Assembly: GCF_030209745.1 (NCBI RefSeq)
Contig: NZ_JARVRJ010000005.1
Location: 124,001 to 188,000, forward strand
Length of the DNA: 64,000 nt
Reading direction: 5' to 3'
Origin: Arthrobacter sp. fls2-241-R2A-200
GTDB taxonomy: Bacteria > Actinomycetota > Actinomycetes > Actinomycetales > Micrococcaceae
Numbering within the stretch: position 1 is the stretch's first letter; each line of letters begins with the position of its first letter. The notes under the pieces were generated by a model. That model saw only the letters and a program-made list of their open reading frames with translations, searched no databases and had not been told where the DNA came from. Shown one piece after another: positions 20,568 to 29,107 of the stretch. The position numbers and the translations under genes are program-made.

Positions 20568-21918
20568 AGGCCAACTGACCGAAGAGCAGGTGGTTGAAGG
20601 TCACCTGATCCGGGGCCGCCACGAATTCCGTGGTCTCCGCACGGTCGAGCACTACTTCACGGTGCCGTTGGTACACGCACCTGCCAGCAATGGCCGGCCG
20701 GACAACGACGGCGAGACCATCACCGTGTTCGCGCGCGAATATTCATCCACGCAGCACACTCCGGAAGAGGCCGAAAACCTGCCGTGGTTGTTGTTTCTCC
20801 AAGGAGGCCCGGGCGGACGCGGGAACAGGGTTACTTCCCTGTCCGGCTGGATGAAAGCCGCGGCCAAAGAGTTCCGTATCCTGATGCTGGACCAGCGTGG
20901 AACTGGCCTGTCCACTCCGGTGGAGTACCAGTCGCTAAGACTGCGCGGGAACGCCGCGGCCCAAGCGGAATACCTGACGCATTTTCGTGCTGACTCGATC
21001 GTGGCGGACGCCGAGCACATAAGGCGCACGCTGGGCTCGGCGCCTTGGTCGGTGTTGGGGCAGAGCTTCGGCGGATTTTGCGCCCTAACGTATCTGTCTT
21101 TCGCACCCGGTGGTTTACGGGAAGTTCTCATCACCGGCGGCCTTGCTCCCCTGCACGGCGCTGCTGATCGTGTGTACCAAGCAACCTTTCGCAGGGTAGC
21201 GGCCAGGAATTCCGAGTACTTTTCCTGGTACCCCGAGGACCGTGACGAGGTCAACCGCATCATGCGCCATCTTCGGGACGTCCCGGAATACCTGGCCAGC
21301 GGCGAGCGGTTGACCCCCGAGCGATTCCAAATGGTGGGCTCATTCCTGGGCGGCAACGCCCGGGTTGATGCATTGCATTACCTGCTGGAAGACGCTTTCA
21401 TCACCACACCGGAAGGGCCTCGGCTGTCCGAGGCATTTCTGGAACAAGTCCGGGGGCTGGTCAGCCGAGCGGCAAATCCGCTCTACGCCGTTATGCACGA
21501 GTCTATTTATGGGCAAGGCCAGGCCACTAGCTGGGCGGCCTGGCGGGTGCTGGAGGAGTTCGGGGAATTCCAGCCCGATGCGGAGTCACCACTACTAACC
21601 GGCGAGATGGTGTATCCGTGGTACTTCGAGCAGGATCCGGCCTTGGTTCCCTTCCGCGAGGTTGCTGCATTGCTGGCCGAAAAGGACGACTGGGGCCCGC
21701 TGTACGACCGTCGTCAACTGGCCGCGAACACCGTCCCGGTTGCGGCGGCAGTCTATAAAGACGACATCTATGTGGATCATGCGCTTTCAATGGAAACAGC
21801 AGCGGCCGTCCATGGACTGGAACGCTGGGTGACCGGCGACTTCCACCACGACGGCATCGGCGAAGACGGTGAAGGTATTTTCGGGCGTCTCTTGGCCCTG
21901 GTCCGGTCAGCCTCCTAA
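20560..21918 (+). CDS. Alpha/beta-hydrolase, S33 proline iminopeptidase-like
   Basis: A 452-residue hydrolase related to proline iminopeptidases. It has the oxyanion segment LFLQGGPGGRG (about residue 70), LDQRGTGLSTP, and the nucleophile elbow VLGQSFGGFCALTYL with serine near residue 168. The likely acid and histidine are in VYKDDIYVDHA and GDFHHDGIG towards the C-terminus. Start is the GTG at 20560, inside the end of the acetyltransferase gene, implying translational coupling; no good ribosome binding site is visible. It removes N-terminal proline or related residues if it follows the family. Confidence 0.85.
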   Translation: MAEGQLTEEQVVEGHLIRGRHEFRGLRTVEHYFTVPLVHAPASNGRPDNDGETITVFAREYSSTQHTPEEAENLPWLLFLQGGPGGRGNRVTSLSGWMKAAAKEFRILMLDQRGTGLSTPVEYQSLRLRGNAAAQAEYLTHFRADSIVADAEHIRRTLGSAPWSVLGQSFGGFCALTYLSFAPGGLREVLITGGLAPLHGAADRVYQATFRRVAARNSEYFSWYPEDRDEVNRIMRHLRDVPEYLASGERLTPERFQMVGSFLGGNARVDALHYLLEDAFITTPEGPRLSEAFLEQVRGLVSRAANPLYAVMHESIYGQGQATSWAAWRVLEEFGEFQPDAESPLLTGEMVYPWYFEQDPALVPFREVAALLAEKDDWGPLYDRRQLAANTVPVAAAVYKDDIYVDHALSMETAAAVHGLERWVTGDFHHDGIGEDGEGIFGRLLALVRSAS

Positions 21919-21930
21919 GCCAGGACCGAC

Positions 21931-21970
21931 CAGCAGCGGCCGTGCACACATTGGTGCGCGGCCGCTGCTG
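21931..21970. terminator. Bidirectional hairpin between convergent genes
   Basis: CAGCAGCGGCCG (21931-21942) pairs perfectly with 21959-21970 around a 16-base loop that itself can pair partly (TGCAC/GTGCG). It lies between the S33 hydrolase stop (21918) and the terC stop (21989), which converge here. Confidence 0.8.
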
Positions 21971-21988
21971 CGTACCGGCTGATGCGGG

Positions 21989-23017
21989 CTAATCCGCTTG
22001 GCTGTGACTCTTCTTCGCGTCCTCCTCCAGGCGCGCGTCCAGCTTCGCCTGGCGGGCTGCTGGACTCATCAAACTGGCGATGACGGCCACGACGATGGTG
22101 CCCATGATGACCGCCAAGGAGACATACGTCGGAATCTCAGGTGCCCACGCGATGTGATGGCCTCCGTTGATGAACGGAAGCTCGTTGACGTGCATCGCGT
22201 GGAGGACCAGCTTGACGCCGATGAAGGCCAAGATCACTGACAAGGCGTGCTTGAGGTAAACCAGACGCGTCATCAGCCCACCGAGTAGGAAATACAGCTG
22301 ACGTAGGCCCATCAGGGCGAAAATGTTGGCCGTAAACACGATGAAAGCGCTTTGAGTGAGGCCAAAGATCGCCGGGATGGAGTCGACGGCGAACAGCAGG
22401 TCAGTGAGGCCGATGGTCACAAAAACGATCAGCATGGGCGTGAAAACCTTCTTGCCCCCAACCACGGTCCGGAGCTTGCCGCCGTCGAACTTTTCGGACA
22501 TCGGCAACACGCGGCGTAGACGGGCAATCAGCGGGTTTTCGGCGCCCTCCTCCTCGTCTTCACCAGTGTCGCGCGCCTGCTTCCAGGCCGTCCACAAAAG
22601 GAAGGCTCCGAAGATGTAGAAGATCCAGCTGAACTGCTCAATAACCACAGCGCCCAAGGCTATGAAGATTCCGCGAAGTACCAGCGCGATGATGATGCCT
22701 ACCATCAACACTTCCTGCTGATACTTCCGGGGCACCGAGAAGCGCGCCATGATAATGATGAAGACGAACAGGTTATCGATACTCAGGCTGTACTCAGTAA
22801 CCCAGCCGGCGATGAACTGGCCGCCGTATTCCGGGCCGGTGAAGTAGAACATTGCAGCGGCGAAGATCATCGCCAAGGCAACGTAGAAACCGACCCACAG
22901 TCCGGCTTCCTTCATTGAAGGTGCGTGGGGGCGCTTGAGCACCAGGAGAAGGTCAATCAGCAAAATGATTCCGAGGACGACGAATGAGCCGATCTCGAAC
23001 CAGAAGGGGAGCTCCAT
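21989..23017 (-). CDS. TerC/Alx-family membrane protein (probable Mn2+ exporter)
   Basis: A 342-residue integral membrane protein with about nine transmembrane helices and the TerC signature EYSLSIDNLFVFIIIMARF (about residue 70) plus a second acidic motif in LLFAVDSIPAIFGLT. Alx/TerC proteins with this architecture export manganese. The start is ATG 23017 (MELPFWFE) with GAAAGG upstream; a longer frame reaches 23122 but crosses the riboswitch. The yybP-ykoY manganese riboswitch directly upstream supports a role in manganese homeostasis. The C-terminus is charged and cytosolic-looking. Confidence 0.92.
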   Translation of the reverse strand: MELPFWFEIGSFVVLGIILLIDLLLVLKRPHAPSMKEAGLWVGFYVALAMIFAAAMFYFTGPEYGGQFIAGWVTEYSLSIDNLFVFIIIMARFSVPRKYQQEVLMVGIIIALVLRGIFIALGAVVIEQFSWIFYIFGAFLLWTAWKQARDTGEDEEEGAENPLIARLRRVLPMSEKFDGGKLRTVVGGKKVFTPMLIVFVTIGLTDLLFAVDSIPAIFGLTQSAFIVFTANIFALMGLRQLYFLLGGLMTRLVYLKHALSVILAFIGVKLVLHAMHVNELPFINGGHHIAWAPEIPTYVSLAVIMGTIVVAVIASLMSPAARQAKLDARLEEDAKKSHSQAD

Positions 23018-23044
23018 TACAGGGCCTTTCGCAGGGTACGGGAA

Positions 23045-23176
23045 AGCGGTGTAAGTCTCTCCGGCCTGCTGGATGCATTGACTGCACCGCTGGCGACCCA
23101 CTAAGTCCGGCGAGGCATCCATGCCTTGCGTGCTGACGGACGTAGCGCTTGGGATACTCCCCTACGTAGGCTCCAG
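23045..23176 (-). ncRNA. yybP-ykoY manganese riboswitch upstream of terC
   Basis: On the minus strand, reading from 23170, the conserved core GGGGAGTATCCC is followed by CGTCAGCACG and, near the 3' end, GGAGAGACTTACACCG. The closing stem is consistent: GTAGG (23161-23165) pairs with CTTAC (23051-23055). These elements match the yybP-ykoY class, which senses Mn2+ and often precedes TerC/Alx or MntP exporters. Only about 34 bases separate it from the terC start, so control could be translational. Its 5' end is within a few bases of the uvrB stop, so its promoter must lie inside uvrB unless it is cotranscribed. Confidence 0.82.
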
Positions 23177-23182
23177 CTTACC

Positions 23183-25282
23183 TTAGGCGTGACCGGCGGC
23201 CTGCATTTGCCGTAGCTCTCGCTTGAGGTCTCCGACCTCGTCCCGGATCCTCGCGGCAACCTCGAATTGCAGTTCCGCTGCTGCGCCGTGCATTTGCTCG
23301 GTCAGCTGTTCGATCAGTCCCACCAGGTCTTCGGCAGGCGCAGCGGCAAGCCCGTCCTTGCGAACAGTGGCTGCACCCTTGGCTGCTGACTTGCCGCGCT
23401 TGGCACCCTTGGCGAGACGGTTGTTGTTCAACAATTCCTGGGTGTCGGCGTCTTCCTTGGCCAGCTGATCCGTGATGTCGGCAATCTTCTTCCGCAACGG
23501 CTGCGGGTCGATGCCGTGGTCTGCGTTGTATTTGACCTGGATGGCACGACGACGGTTGGTCTCCTCGATGGCGTGGGCCATCGAGTCGGTAATCCGGTCG
23601 GCATACATATGGACCTGGCCGGACACGTTGCGGGCCGCGCGGCCGATGGTCTGGATCAAGGACGTGGACGATCGAAGGAAGCCCTCCTTGTCAGCGTCGA
23701 GGATGCTCACCAAGGAAACCTCGGGCAAGTCCAAGCCTTCCCGGAGCAGGTTGATGCCAACCAACACGTCGAAGACGCCCATGCGCAACTCGCGAAGCAA
23801 CTCAACGCGGCGCAAGGTATCCACATCCGAGTGCAGGTACTCCACTTTCACGCCATGCCCCACCAGGTAGTCGGTGAGGTCCTCGGCCATTCTCTTGGTT
23901 AGCGTGGTGACCAACACCCGCTCATTCTTTTCCGTGCGGGTGCGGATCTCGCCCAGGAGGTCGTCGATTTGGCCCTTGGTGGGCTTGACCACCACCTCGG
24001 GATCAATCAAGCCCGTGGGCCGGATAATCTGCTGGACGTAGCCGTCCGCCTTTCCGAGCTCGTACTTTCCTGGAGTCGCCGAGAGGTAGACGGTCTGACC
24101 GATCCGTTCAAGGAATTCATCCCATTTCAGGGGGCGGTTGTCCATGGCCGACGGGAGCCGGAAACCGAAGTCCACCAAGTTGCGCTTACGTGACATATCG
24201 CCCTCGTACATGGCCCCGATCTGCGGGATGGTCACGTGCGACTCGTCAACCACCAAGAGGAAGTCCTCAGGGAAATAATCAAGAAGGCAGTGCGGGGCGG
24301 TCCCCGGGCCACGGCCATCAATATGCGAAGAATAGTTCTCGATGCCGTTGCAGAAACCCATCTGCTGCATCATCTCGAGGTCATAGGTGGTGCGCATCCG
24401 CAAGCGTTGAGCCTCCACGAGTTTGTTCTGGCTCTCGAGGACCTTCAATCGGTCCGCCAGCTCGTCCTCGATCCGTTTGATGGCCCGGGCCATCCGCTCG
24501 GGGCCGGCAACATAGTGCGAGGCCGGGAAAACATACATCTCTTCCTCATCGCGGAGCACTTCGCCCGTCAAGGGATGGAGGGTTTGGATGTTCTCGATCT
24601 CGTCCCCGAAGAACTCAATGCGGATGGCAAGTTCCTCATACATTGGGATGATCTCCACGGTGTCACCGCGGACCCGGAACGTGCCGCGGTGGAAGTCCAT
24701 GTCATTGCGGGCGTACTGCATCGAGACGAACTTCCGCAGGAGCACGTCCCGGTTCATCTCCGCACCCTTGCGCAGGGTAACCATCCCGGCGATGTACTCT
24801 TCCGGTGTTCCCAAACCGTAGATGCAGGACACGGTGGCCACCACAATGACGTCGCGACGCGTCAACAGGGCATTGGTTGCGGAGTGGCGGAGGCGTTCCA
24901 CTTCCTCGTTGATGGAGGAGTCCTTCTCGATGAACGTGTCCGTTTGCGCGACGTAAGCTTCGGGCTGGTAGTAGTCGTAGTAGGACACGAAGTATTCCAC
25001 CGCGTTATTGGGCAGCAATTCGCGGAATTCGTTGGCCAGCTGAGCCGCCAGGGTCTTGTTTTGAACCATGACCAAGGTGGGTCGCTGCACCTGTTCAATG
25101 AGCCAGGCCGTGGTGGCACTCTTACCCGTACCGGTGGCTCCCAGGAGGACGACGTCCTTCTCTCCGTTGTTGATCCGCTCGGTCAGTTCGGCAATCGCGG
25201 CAGGCTGATCGCCGGCGGGCTTGTACTCACTGACAACTTCAAAGGGCGCGACAACACGGTTGATTTCCTGGGCGAGGCTCAT
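23183..25282 (-). CDS. uvrB: Excinuclease ABC subunit B
   Basis: Damage-verifying helicase of nucleotide excision repair. The 699-residue protein has Walker [16 protein letters not shown] at about residues 47-61, the beta-hairpin region with [15 protein letters not shown], the DESH box in [13 protein letters not shown], motif [21 protein letters not shown], and a C-terminal UVR domain (about residues 655-690) that contacts UvrC. All motifs are intact. It is separated from coaE by 65 bases and is probably in the same transcription direction as a unit with it. I see no LexA box in front of it. Confidence 0.98.
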   Translation of the reverse strand: MSLAQEINRVVAPFEVVSEYKPAGDQPAAIAELTERINNGEKDVVLLGATGTGKSATTAWLIEQVQRPTLVMVQNKTLAAQLANEFRELLPNNAVEYFVSYYDYYQPEAYVAQTDTFIEKDSSINEEVERLRHSATNALLTRRDVIVVATVSCIYGLGTPEEYIAGMVTLRKGAEMNRDVLLRKFVSMQYARNDMDFHRGTFRVRGDTVEIIPMYEELAIRIEFFGDEIENIQTLHPLTGEVLRDEEEMYVFPASHYVAGPERMARAIKRIEDELADRLKVLESQNKLVEAQRLRMRTTYDLEMMQQMGFCNGIENYSSHIDGRGPGTAPHCLLDYFPEDFLLVVDESHVTIPQIGAMYEGDMSRKRNLVDFGFRLPSAMDNRPLKWDEFLERIGQTVYLSATPGKYELGKADGYVQQIIRPTGLIDPEVVVKPTKGQIDDLLGEIRTRTEKNERVLVTTLTKRMAEDLTDYLVGHGVKVEYLHSDVDTLRRVELLRELRMGVFDVLVGINLLREGLDLPEVSLVSILDADKEGFLRSSTSLIQTIGRAARNVSGQVHMYADRITDSMAHAIEETNRRRAIQVKYNADHGIDPQPLRKKIADITDQLAKEDADTQELLNNNRLAKGAKRGKSAAKGAATVRKDGLAAAPAEDLVGLIEQLTEQMHGAAAELQFEVAARIRDEVGDLKRELRQMQAAGHA

Positions 25283-25347
25283 GAATCCAATCTACTCCTG
25301 CCCACCGACAGCTATTGGCCCCGTTTGCGCTCAGCGGAAGTGGAGTA

Positions 25348-26550
25348 CTACGGCGGTTCCCACCCCGTGCGTTCGGCCCACTCATCCATGAGCGGCGACG
25401 CCACCTCCGTAAACCACGGCTCCTTGGCATCAGCGTAAGGAACGGTAGAGGAATCGCCGGCATGCTTGTCCGCGAGGTCCCTTTTATGCGCCTCATACGC
25501 TGAGACGGCGTAGGGCTCCGCCAGCAGCCAATCGCGGAACAACAACGCGTATCGCCAACCAGGCGTCCCGGCCGCCCGAACATGCAGATTGGCGGCCCTG
25601 CCGGGGTCAGCATTGGCGTGGAAGCGCTTCTGCCACTGTTCCGGGTCCGGTGCCGAAGGCTTCGGGGCATCGCGATCCGCCGCTGGCACCCTCGGGAATC
25701 CGGCCGTCGCCAGGAGCGGAGCGATCCGATCCGCCGTCGCCATGTCTGTGACTGTTGCTTGCAGGTCGATGACGTCCTTCGCAGCCAAGCCCGGGACCGC
25801 CGTCGAGCCGATGTGGTCCACGGCCAGGATGTCTCCCGGCGCAGCGGCCAATATCCGTCCTGCCAACCTTCGGGCGGCACGGGGCCAGCCCTCCTCCGAT
25901 TCGACGATCACCGGGCCCTCCTGCCTGCTGGCCCTGGTGCCGCGGCTGATGTTCTCGGCAAAGGCCACGAGCCGATCCGTCCACAGCGCGTCCACCGCGG
26001 CCAGCAGATCGTTCCGGTCGCCCGCGTTGTCCAGCACGACGTCGGCAGCTTCATTGCGCGCTTGGCGCGTAGCCTGGGCGGCAATACGTGAATGTGCTTC
26101 TTCCGGAGTCATCCCCCTCAACTCCACCATCCGTTGAACCCGGATATCCTCAGACGCGTCCACCACCACCACCAAGTGGAAGTTGCTGCCCTGCCCGGTT
26201 TCCACGAGCAGCGGGATGTCCTGAACCACGATGTCACCATCGGTTGCCTGTGCCATGGTTGCGGCAGCGCTCTGGCGAACGAGGGGATGGATGATGCCGT
26301 TGAGCACCTCACGCTGTGATGGATCACGGAAGACGATGGCACCCAGTTTGGGCCTGTCGAGCTCGCCGTCCTCAGTGAGGATGCTTGGGCCGAATGCCTC
26401 CACCACACGCTCCAGCCCGGGAGTCCCGCGCTCCACCACCCGGCGGGCAATGAGGTCGGCGTCGATAAGGAGCGCGCCAAGTTCCTGCAACCTGGAAGCC
26501 ACCAACGATTTTCCTGAGGCGATACCGCCCGTAAGCCCGATCTTCAGCAC
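25348..26550 (-). CDS. coaE: Dephospho-CoA kinase fused to a GrpB/UPF0157 domain
   Basis: Last step of coenzyme A synthesis: phosphorylates the 3'-hydroxyl of dephospho-CoA. Residues 1-200 are CoaE, with Walker A GLTGGIASGKS at 5-15 and DIPLLVETG. Residues 210-400 form a GrpB/UPF0157 nucleotidyltransferase-like domain (DHIGSTAVPGLAAKDVIDLQATV). The same fusion is known from mycobacterial CoaE, where the C-terminal part aids folding or stability. GTG start at 26550, with GAGGA abutting the start codon, which is too close for a normal ribosome binding site. Only 22 bases separate it from the divergent yigZ. Confidence 0.95.
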   Translation of the reverse strand: MLKIGLTGGIASGKSLVASRLQELGALLIDADLIARRVVERGTPGLERVVEAFGPSILTEDGELDRPKLGAIVFRDPSQREVLNGIIHPLVRQSAAATMAQATDGDIVVQDIPLLVETGQGSNFHLVVVVDASEDIRVQRMVELRGMTPEEAHSRIAAQATRQARNEAADVVLDNAGDRNDLLAAVDALWTDRLVAFAENISRGTRASRQEGPVIVESEEGWPRAARRLAGRILAAAPGDILAVDHIGSTAVPGLAAKDVIDLQATVTDMATADRIAPLLATAGFPRVPAADRDAPKPSAPDPEQWQKRFHANADPGRAANLHVRAAGTPGWRYALLFRDWLLAEPYAVSAYEAHKRDLADKHAGDSSTVPYADAKEPWFTEVASPLMDEWAERTGWEPP

Positions 26551-26560
26551 TCCTCAACAC

Positions 26561-26566
26561 TAGACT
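26561..26566 (+). promoter_or_regulatory. Candidate leaderless -10 element for yigZ
   Basis: TAGACT ends 6 bases before the GTG start at 26573, so that transcription would begin at the start codon. No clear -35 is visible. The whole divergent coaE-yigZ promoter region is 22 bp. Confidence 0.35.
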
Positions 26567-26572
26567 GAAGCG

Positions 26573-27286
26573 GTGGAAAGTGAGGAGGAGAGCCGGGCAA
26601 CCAGCTACACGACTCTTGCTCCCGGCGCGGATTTCCGCCACGAACTGGATATCCGTCGCTCCAGGTTCATCACTGTCCTCCGGCGCTCCCCCACCGAAGA
26701 AAGCGCCCGCTCCCTGGTGGCCGAGCTGCGCCGCGAATTCCATGACGCCCGGCATCACTGCTCGGCATTTGTCATAGGCCCTGACCGGATGATCCAACGC
26801 TCAAGCGACGACGGGGAACCCTCCGGCACGGCGGGCGTGCCCATGTTGGAGGCACTCATACGCCGTGAGACCGCCGTCCGTGGGACCCAGGAAGCCAACG
26901 ACGGCGGCCACCTCAGTGACGTTGCCGCCGTCGTGGTGCGCTATTTCGGCGGCATCCTGTTGGGCGCAGGAGGCCTTGTTCGCGCGTACTCCGAGTCCGT
27001 TTCCAGCGCCTTGGATCTCGCGCCCCTGGTGAGGCGCCGCCGGTTGCGGCTCTGTGCCATGGAAGTCCGCCATTCTGATGCCGGCCGCTTGGAAAATGAA
27101 CTGCGGGCCGCCGGTTTGGTGATGGCACCAACGGAGTACCTGGCCAGCCATGCGGTCCTTCGTCTGGCCCTTCCCGACGACGCCCGGGACCTTGCTGACG
27201 CACACGCCCGTGTCTCGTCCCTGACCGCTGGCACAGTCGAACTCCAGCCCGAAGGAGCGGAGTGGGTCGATGTTGACTTTGAGTGA
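26573..27286 (+). CDS. yigZ: YigZ/IMPACT-family protein
   Basis: A 237-residue member of the YigZ family. The N-terminal IMPACT domain is marked by RSRFITVLRRSPTEESARSLV, DARHHCSAFVIG, SSDDGEPSGTAGVPMLEAL and VVRYFGGILLGAGGLVRAYS, almost the textbook signature. The C-terminal domain (about residues 145-215) is the ferredoxin-like DUF1949 region. The function of bacterial YigZ is not settled; eukaryotic IMPACT regulates GCN2. GTG start at 26573, likely leaderless. It is divergent from coaE and ends at a terminator shared with rpsA. Confidence 0.92.
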   Translation: MESEEESRATSYTTLAPGADFRHELDIRRSRFITVLRRSPTEESARSLVAELRREFHDARHHCSAFVIGPDRMIQRSSDDGEPSGTAGVPMLEALIRRETAVRGTQEANDGGHLSDVAAVVVRYFGGILLGAGGLVRAYSESVSSALDLAPLVRRRRLRLCAMEVRHSDAGRLENELRAAGLVMAPTEYLASHAVLRLALPDDARDLADAHARVSSLTAGTVELQPEGAEWVDVDFE

Positions 27287-27356
27287 CGTGGATCGCGCGG
27301 CCCTAGTTTGCCATAGGGGACGGACGGCCTGCCTCAAAGCTGACTCGGGTTAAAGC

Positions 27357-27388
27357 AGAGGACCCCCGCCCGAAGGCGAGGGTCCTCT
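27357..27388. terminator. Bidirectional terminator between yigZ and rpsA
   Basis: AGAGGACCCCCGCC and GGCGAGGGTCCTCT form a stem of about 12 base pairs with one bulge around a CGAA loop. It lies between the convergent stops of yigZ (27286) and rpsA (27425). Confidence 0.8.
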
Positions 27389-27424
27389 GTCGGCTATCAG
27401 CACATCCCGTGAGGGAGGGCGGAA

Positions 27425-28906
27425 TTAGTTGCCGGTCAGCTTCTCACGCAGCGCGGCAAGCGCCTCGTCAGATGCCAGGGTGCCGCCGCCGGTGTTGGAC
27501 TCAGCAGCAGCCGGCTCCGAGGAGTAGCTGGTGGTGCCGGAATCGGACTCACCGGATGTGGCAGCAGCAGCGTCGTCAGCAGCGTGCTGGGCAACCTGCT
27601 TCTTGTGGGCTTCCCAGCGGGTCTGGGCGTCAGCGTACTGCTGCTCCCAAGCTGCGCGCTGGTTCTCGTACCCTTCGAGCCATTCGTTCGACTCGGGGTC
27701 GAAGCCCTCGGGGTACTTGTAGTTGCCCTCTTCGTCGTACTCAGCGGCCATGCCGTAGAGAGCGGGATCGAACTCGGTGCTGTCAGCGTCAACGCCCTCG
27801 TTAGCCTGCTTGAGGGAGAGGGAGATGCGGCGACGCTCGAGGTCGATGTCGATGACCTTGACGAACAGTTCGTCGCCAACGGAGACAACCTGCTCGGCGA
27901 GCTCAACGTGGCGGACTGCCAGCTCGGAGATGTGCACGAGGCCTTCGATGCCGTCTTCGACGCGAACGAACGCACCGAACGGAACCAGCTTGGTGACCTT
28001 ACCCGGAACAACCTGGCCCAGGGCGTGGGTGCGGGCGAAGGTCTGCCACGGATCTTCCTGCGTAGCCTTGAGCGACAGGGAGACACGTTCGCGGTCCAGA
28101 TCCACTTCGAGGACCTCGACGGTGACTTCCTGGCCAACCTCGACAACCTCGGACGGGTGGTCGATGTGCTTCCAGGACAGCTCGGAAACGTGAACGAGGC
28201 CATCCACGCCACCCAGGTCCACGAAGGCACCGAAGTTGACGATGGAGGACACGACGCCGGGACGAACCTGGCCCTTTTCCAGCTTGTTGAGGAACGTGGA
28301 GCGGACCTCGGACTGGGTCTGCTCGAGCCATGCACGGCGGGACAGCACAACGTTGTTGCGGTTCTTGTCCAGCTCGATGATCTTGGCTTCGATCTGCTGA
28401 CCGATGTACGGAGCCAGGTCGCGGACACGACGCATCTCGACGAGGGATGCGGGCAGGAAGCCGCGCAGGCCGATGTCCAGGATGAGGCCACCCTTGACAA
28501 CCTCGATGACGGTACCGGTAACGACACCGTCTTCTTCCTTGACCTTCTCGATGTCGCCCCAGGCACGCTCGTACTGAGCACGCTTCTTGGAGAGGATCAG
28601 ACGGCCTTCTTTGTCTTCCTTGGTGAGAACCAAAGCTTCGACCTGATCGCCAACGGCGACAACGTCACCGGGGTCAACATCGTGCTTGATGGAAAGCTCG
28701 CGGGAAGGGATGACACCTTCGGTCTTGTAACCGATGTCGAGCAGAACTTCGTCGCGGTCGACCTTGACGACGGTACCTTCGACGAGGTCACCGTCGTTGA
28801 AGTACTTGATGGTCGCGTCGACAGCTGCGAGGAAGTCCTCAGCGGTACCGATGTCGTTAATGGCGACTACGGGGGTACCGGGCTTCTCGGTGGAGGTGAT
28901 GGTCAT
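27425..28906 (-). CDS. rpsA: 30S ribosomal protein S1
   Basis: mRNA-binding ribosomal protein. The 493-residue protein has four S1 repeats, starting near residues 38 (DLVEGTVVKVDRDEVLLDIGYKTEGVIP), 125 (VVTGTVIEVVKGGLILDIGLRGFLP), 210 (VRPGVVSSIVNFGAFVDLGGVDGLVH) and 297 (VVPGKVTKLVPFGAFVRVEDGIEGLVH). A low-complexity acidic and serine-rich tail of about 120 residues follows, as in other actinobacteria, which have four rather than six repeats. ATG start 28906. It has a strong promoter and a leader of about 140 bases, suggesting high and possibly regulated expression. Confidence 0.97.
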   Translation of the reverse strand: MTITSTEKPGTPVVAINDIGTAEDFLAAVDATIKYFNDGDLVEGTVVKVDRDEVLLDIGYKTEGVIPSRELSIKHDVDPGDVVAVGDQVEALVLTKEDKEGRLILSKKRAQYERAWGDIEKVKEEDGVVTGTVIEVVKGGLILDIGLRGFLPASLVEMRRVRDLAPYIGQQIEAKIIELDKNRNNVVLSRRAWLEQTQSEVRSTFLNKLEKGQVRPGVVSSIVNFGAFVDLGGVDGLVHVSELSWKHIDHPSEVVEVGQEVTVEVLEVDLDRERVSLSLKATQEDPWQTFARTHALGQVVPGKVTKLVPFGAFVRVEDGIEGLVHISELAVRHVELAEQVVSVGDELFVKVIDIDLERRRISLSLKQANEGVDADSTEFDPALYGMAAEYDEEGNYKYPEGFDPESNEWLEGYENQRAAWEQQYADAQTRWEAHKKQVAQHAADDAAAATSGESDSGTTSYSSEPAAAESNTGGGTLASDEALAALREKLTGN

Positions 28907-29051
28907 GTAGTAGGGGCTCCGTTGTGGATAGTAAGTCGGTCAGGCAAACCGCTGCCGCCCGGGTCCGGACGGCAGAACACGGCAAAGCGCCGGGTCATCC
29001 TGATTTGTGGATTAATACAAATGGATGCATGCACGTAGTACACGCCCGTTT

Positions 29052-29081
29052 ATTCTAGTCGCATTGGCAAAGCCGGGTCAA
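29052..29081 (-). promoter_or_regulatory. Sigma70-type promoter of rpsA
   Basis: On the minus strand TTGACC (29076-29081) and TAGAAT (29052-29057) are separated by 18 bases, close to the vegetative consensus. Transcription would start near 29045, giving a leader of about 139 bases for rpsA. The region 28907-29051 otherwise shows no gene. Confidence 0.75.
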
Positions 29082-29107
29082 AAGCAGTGCGAACGGAAAC
29101 GGGACTG

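Noticed and set aside
23018..23122. Upstream extension of terC by 35 codons
   Set aside because: The extension is inside the conserved riboswitch and has no membrane-protein character; the ATG at 23017 has a ribosome binding site.
27584..29038. A 484-codon plus-strand frame opposite rpsA
   Set aside because: It is a mirror of the S1 repeats and runs through the rpsA promoter and start.
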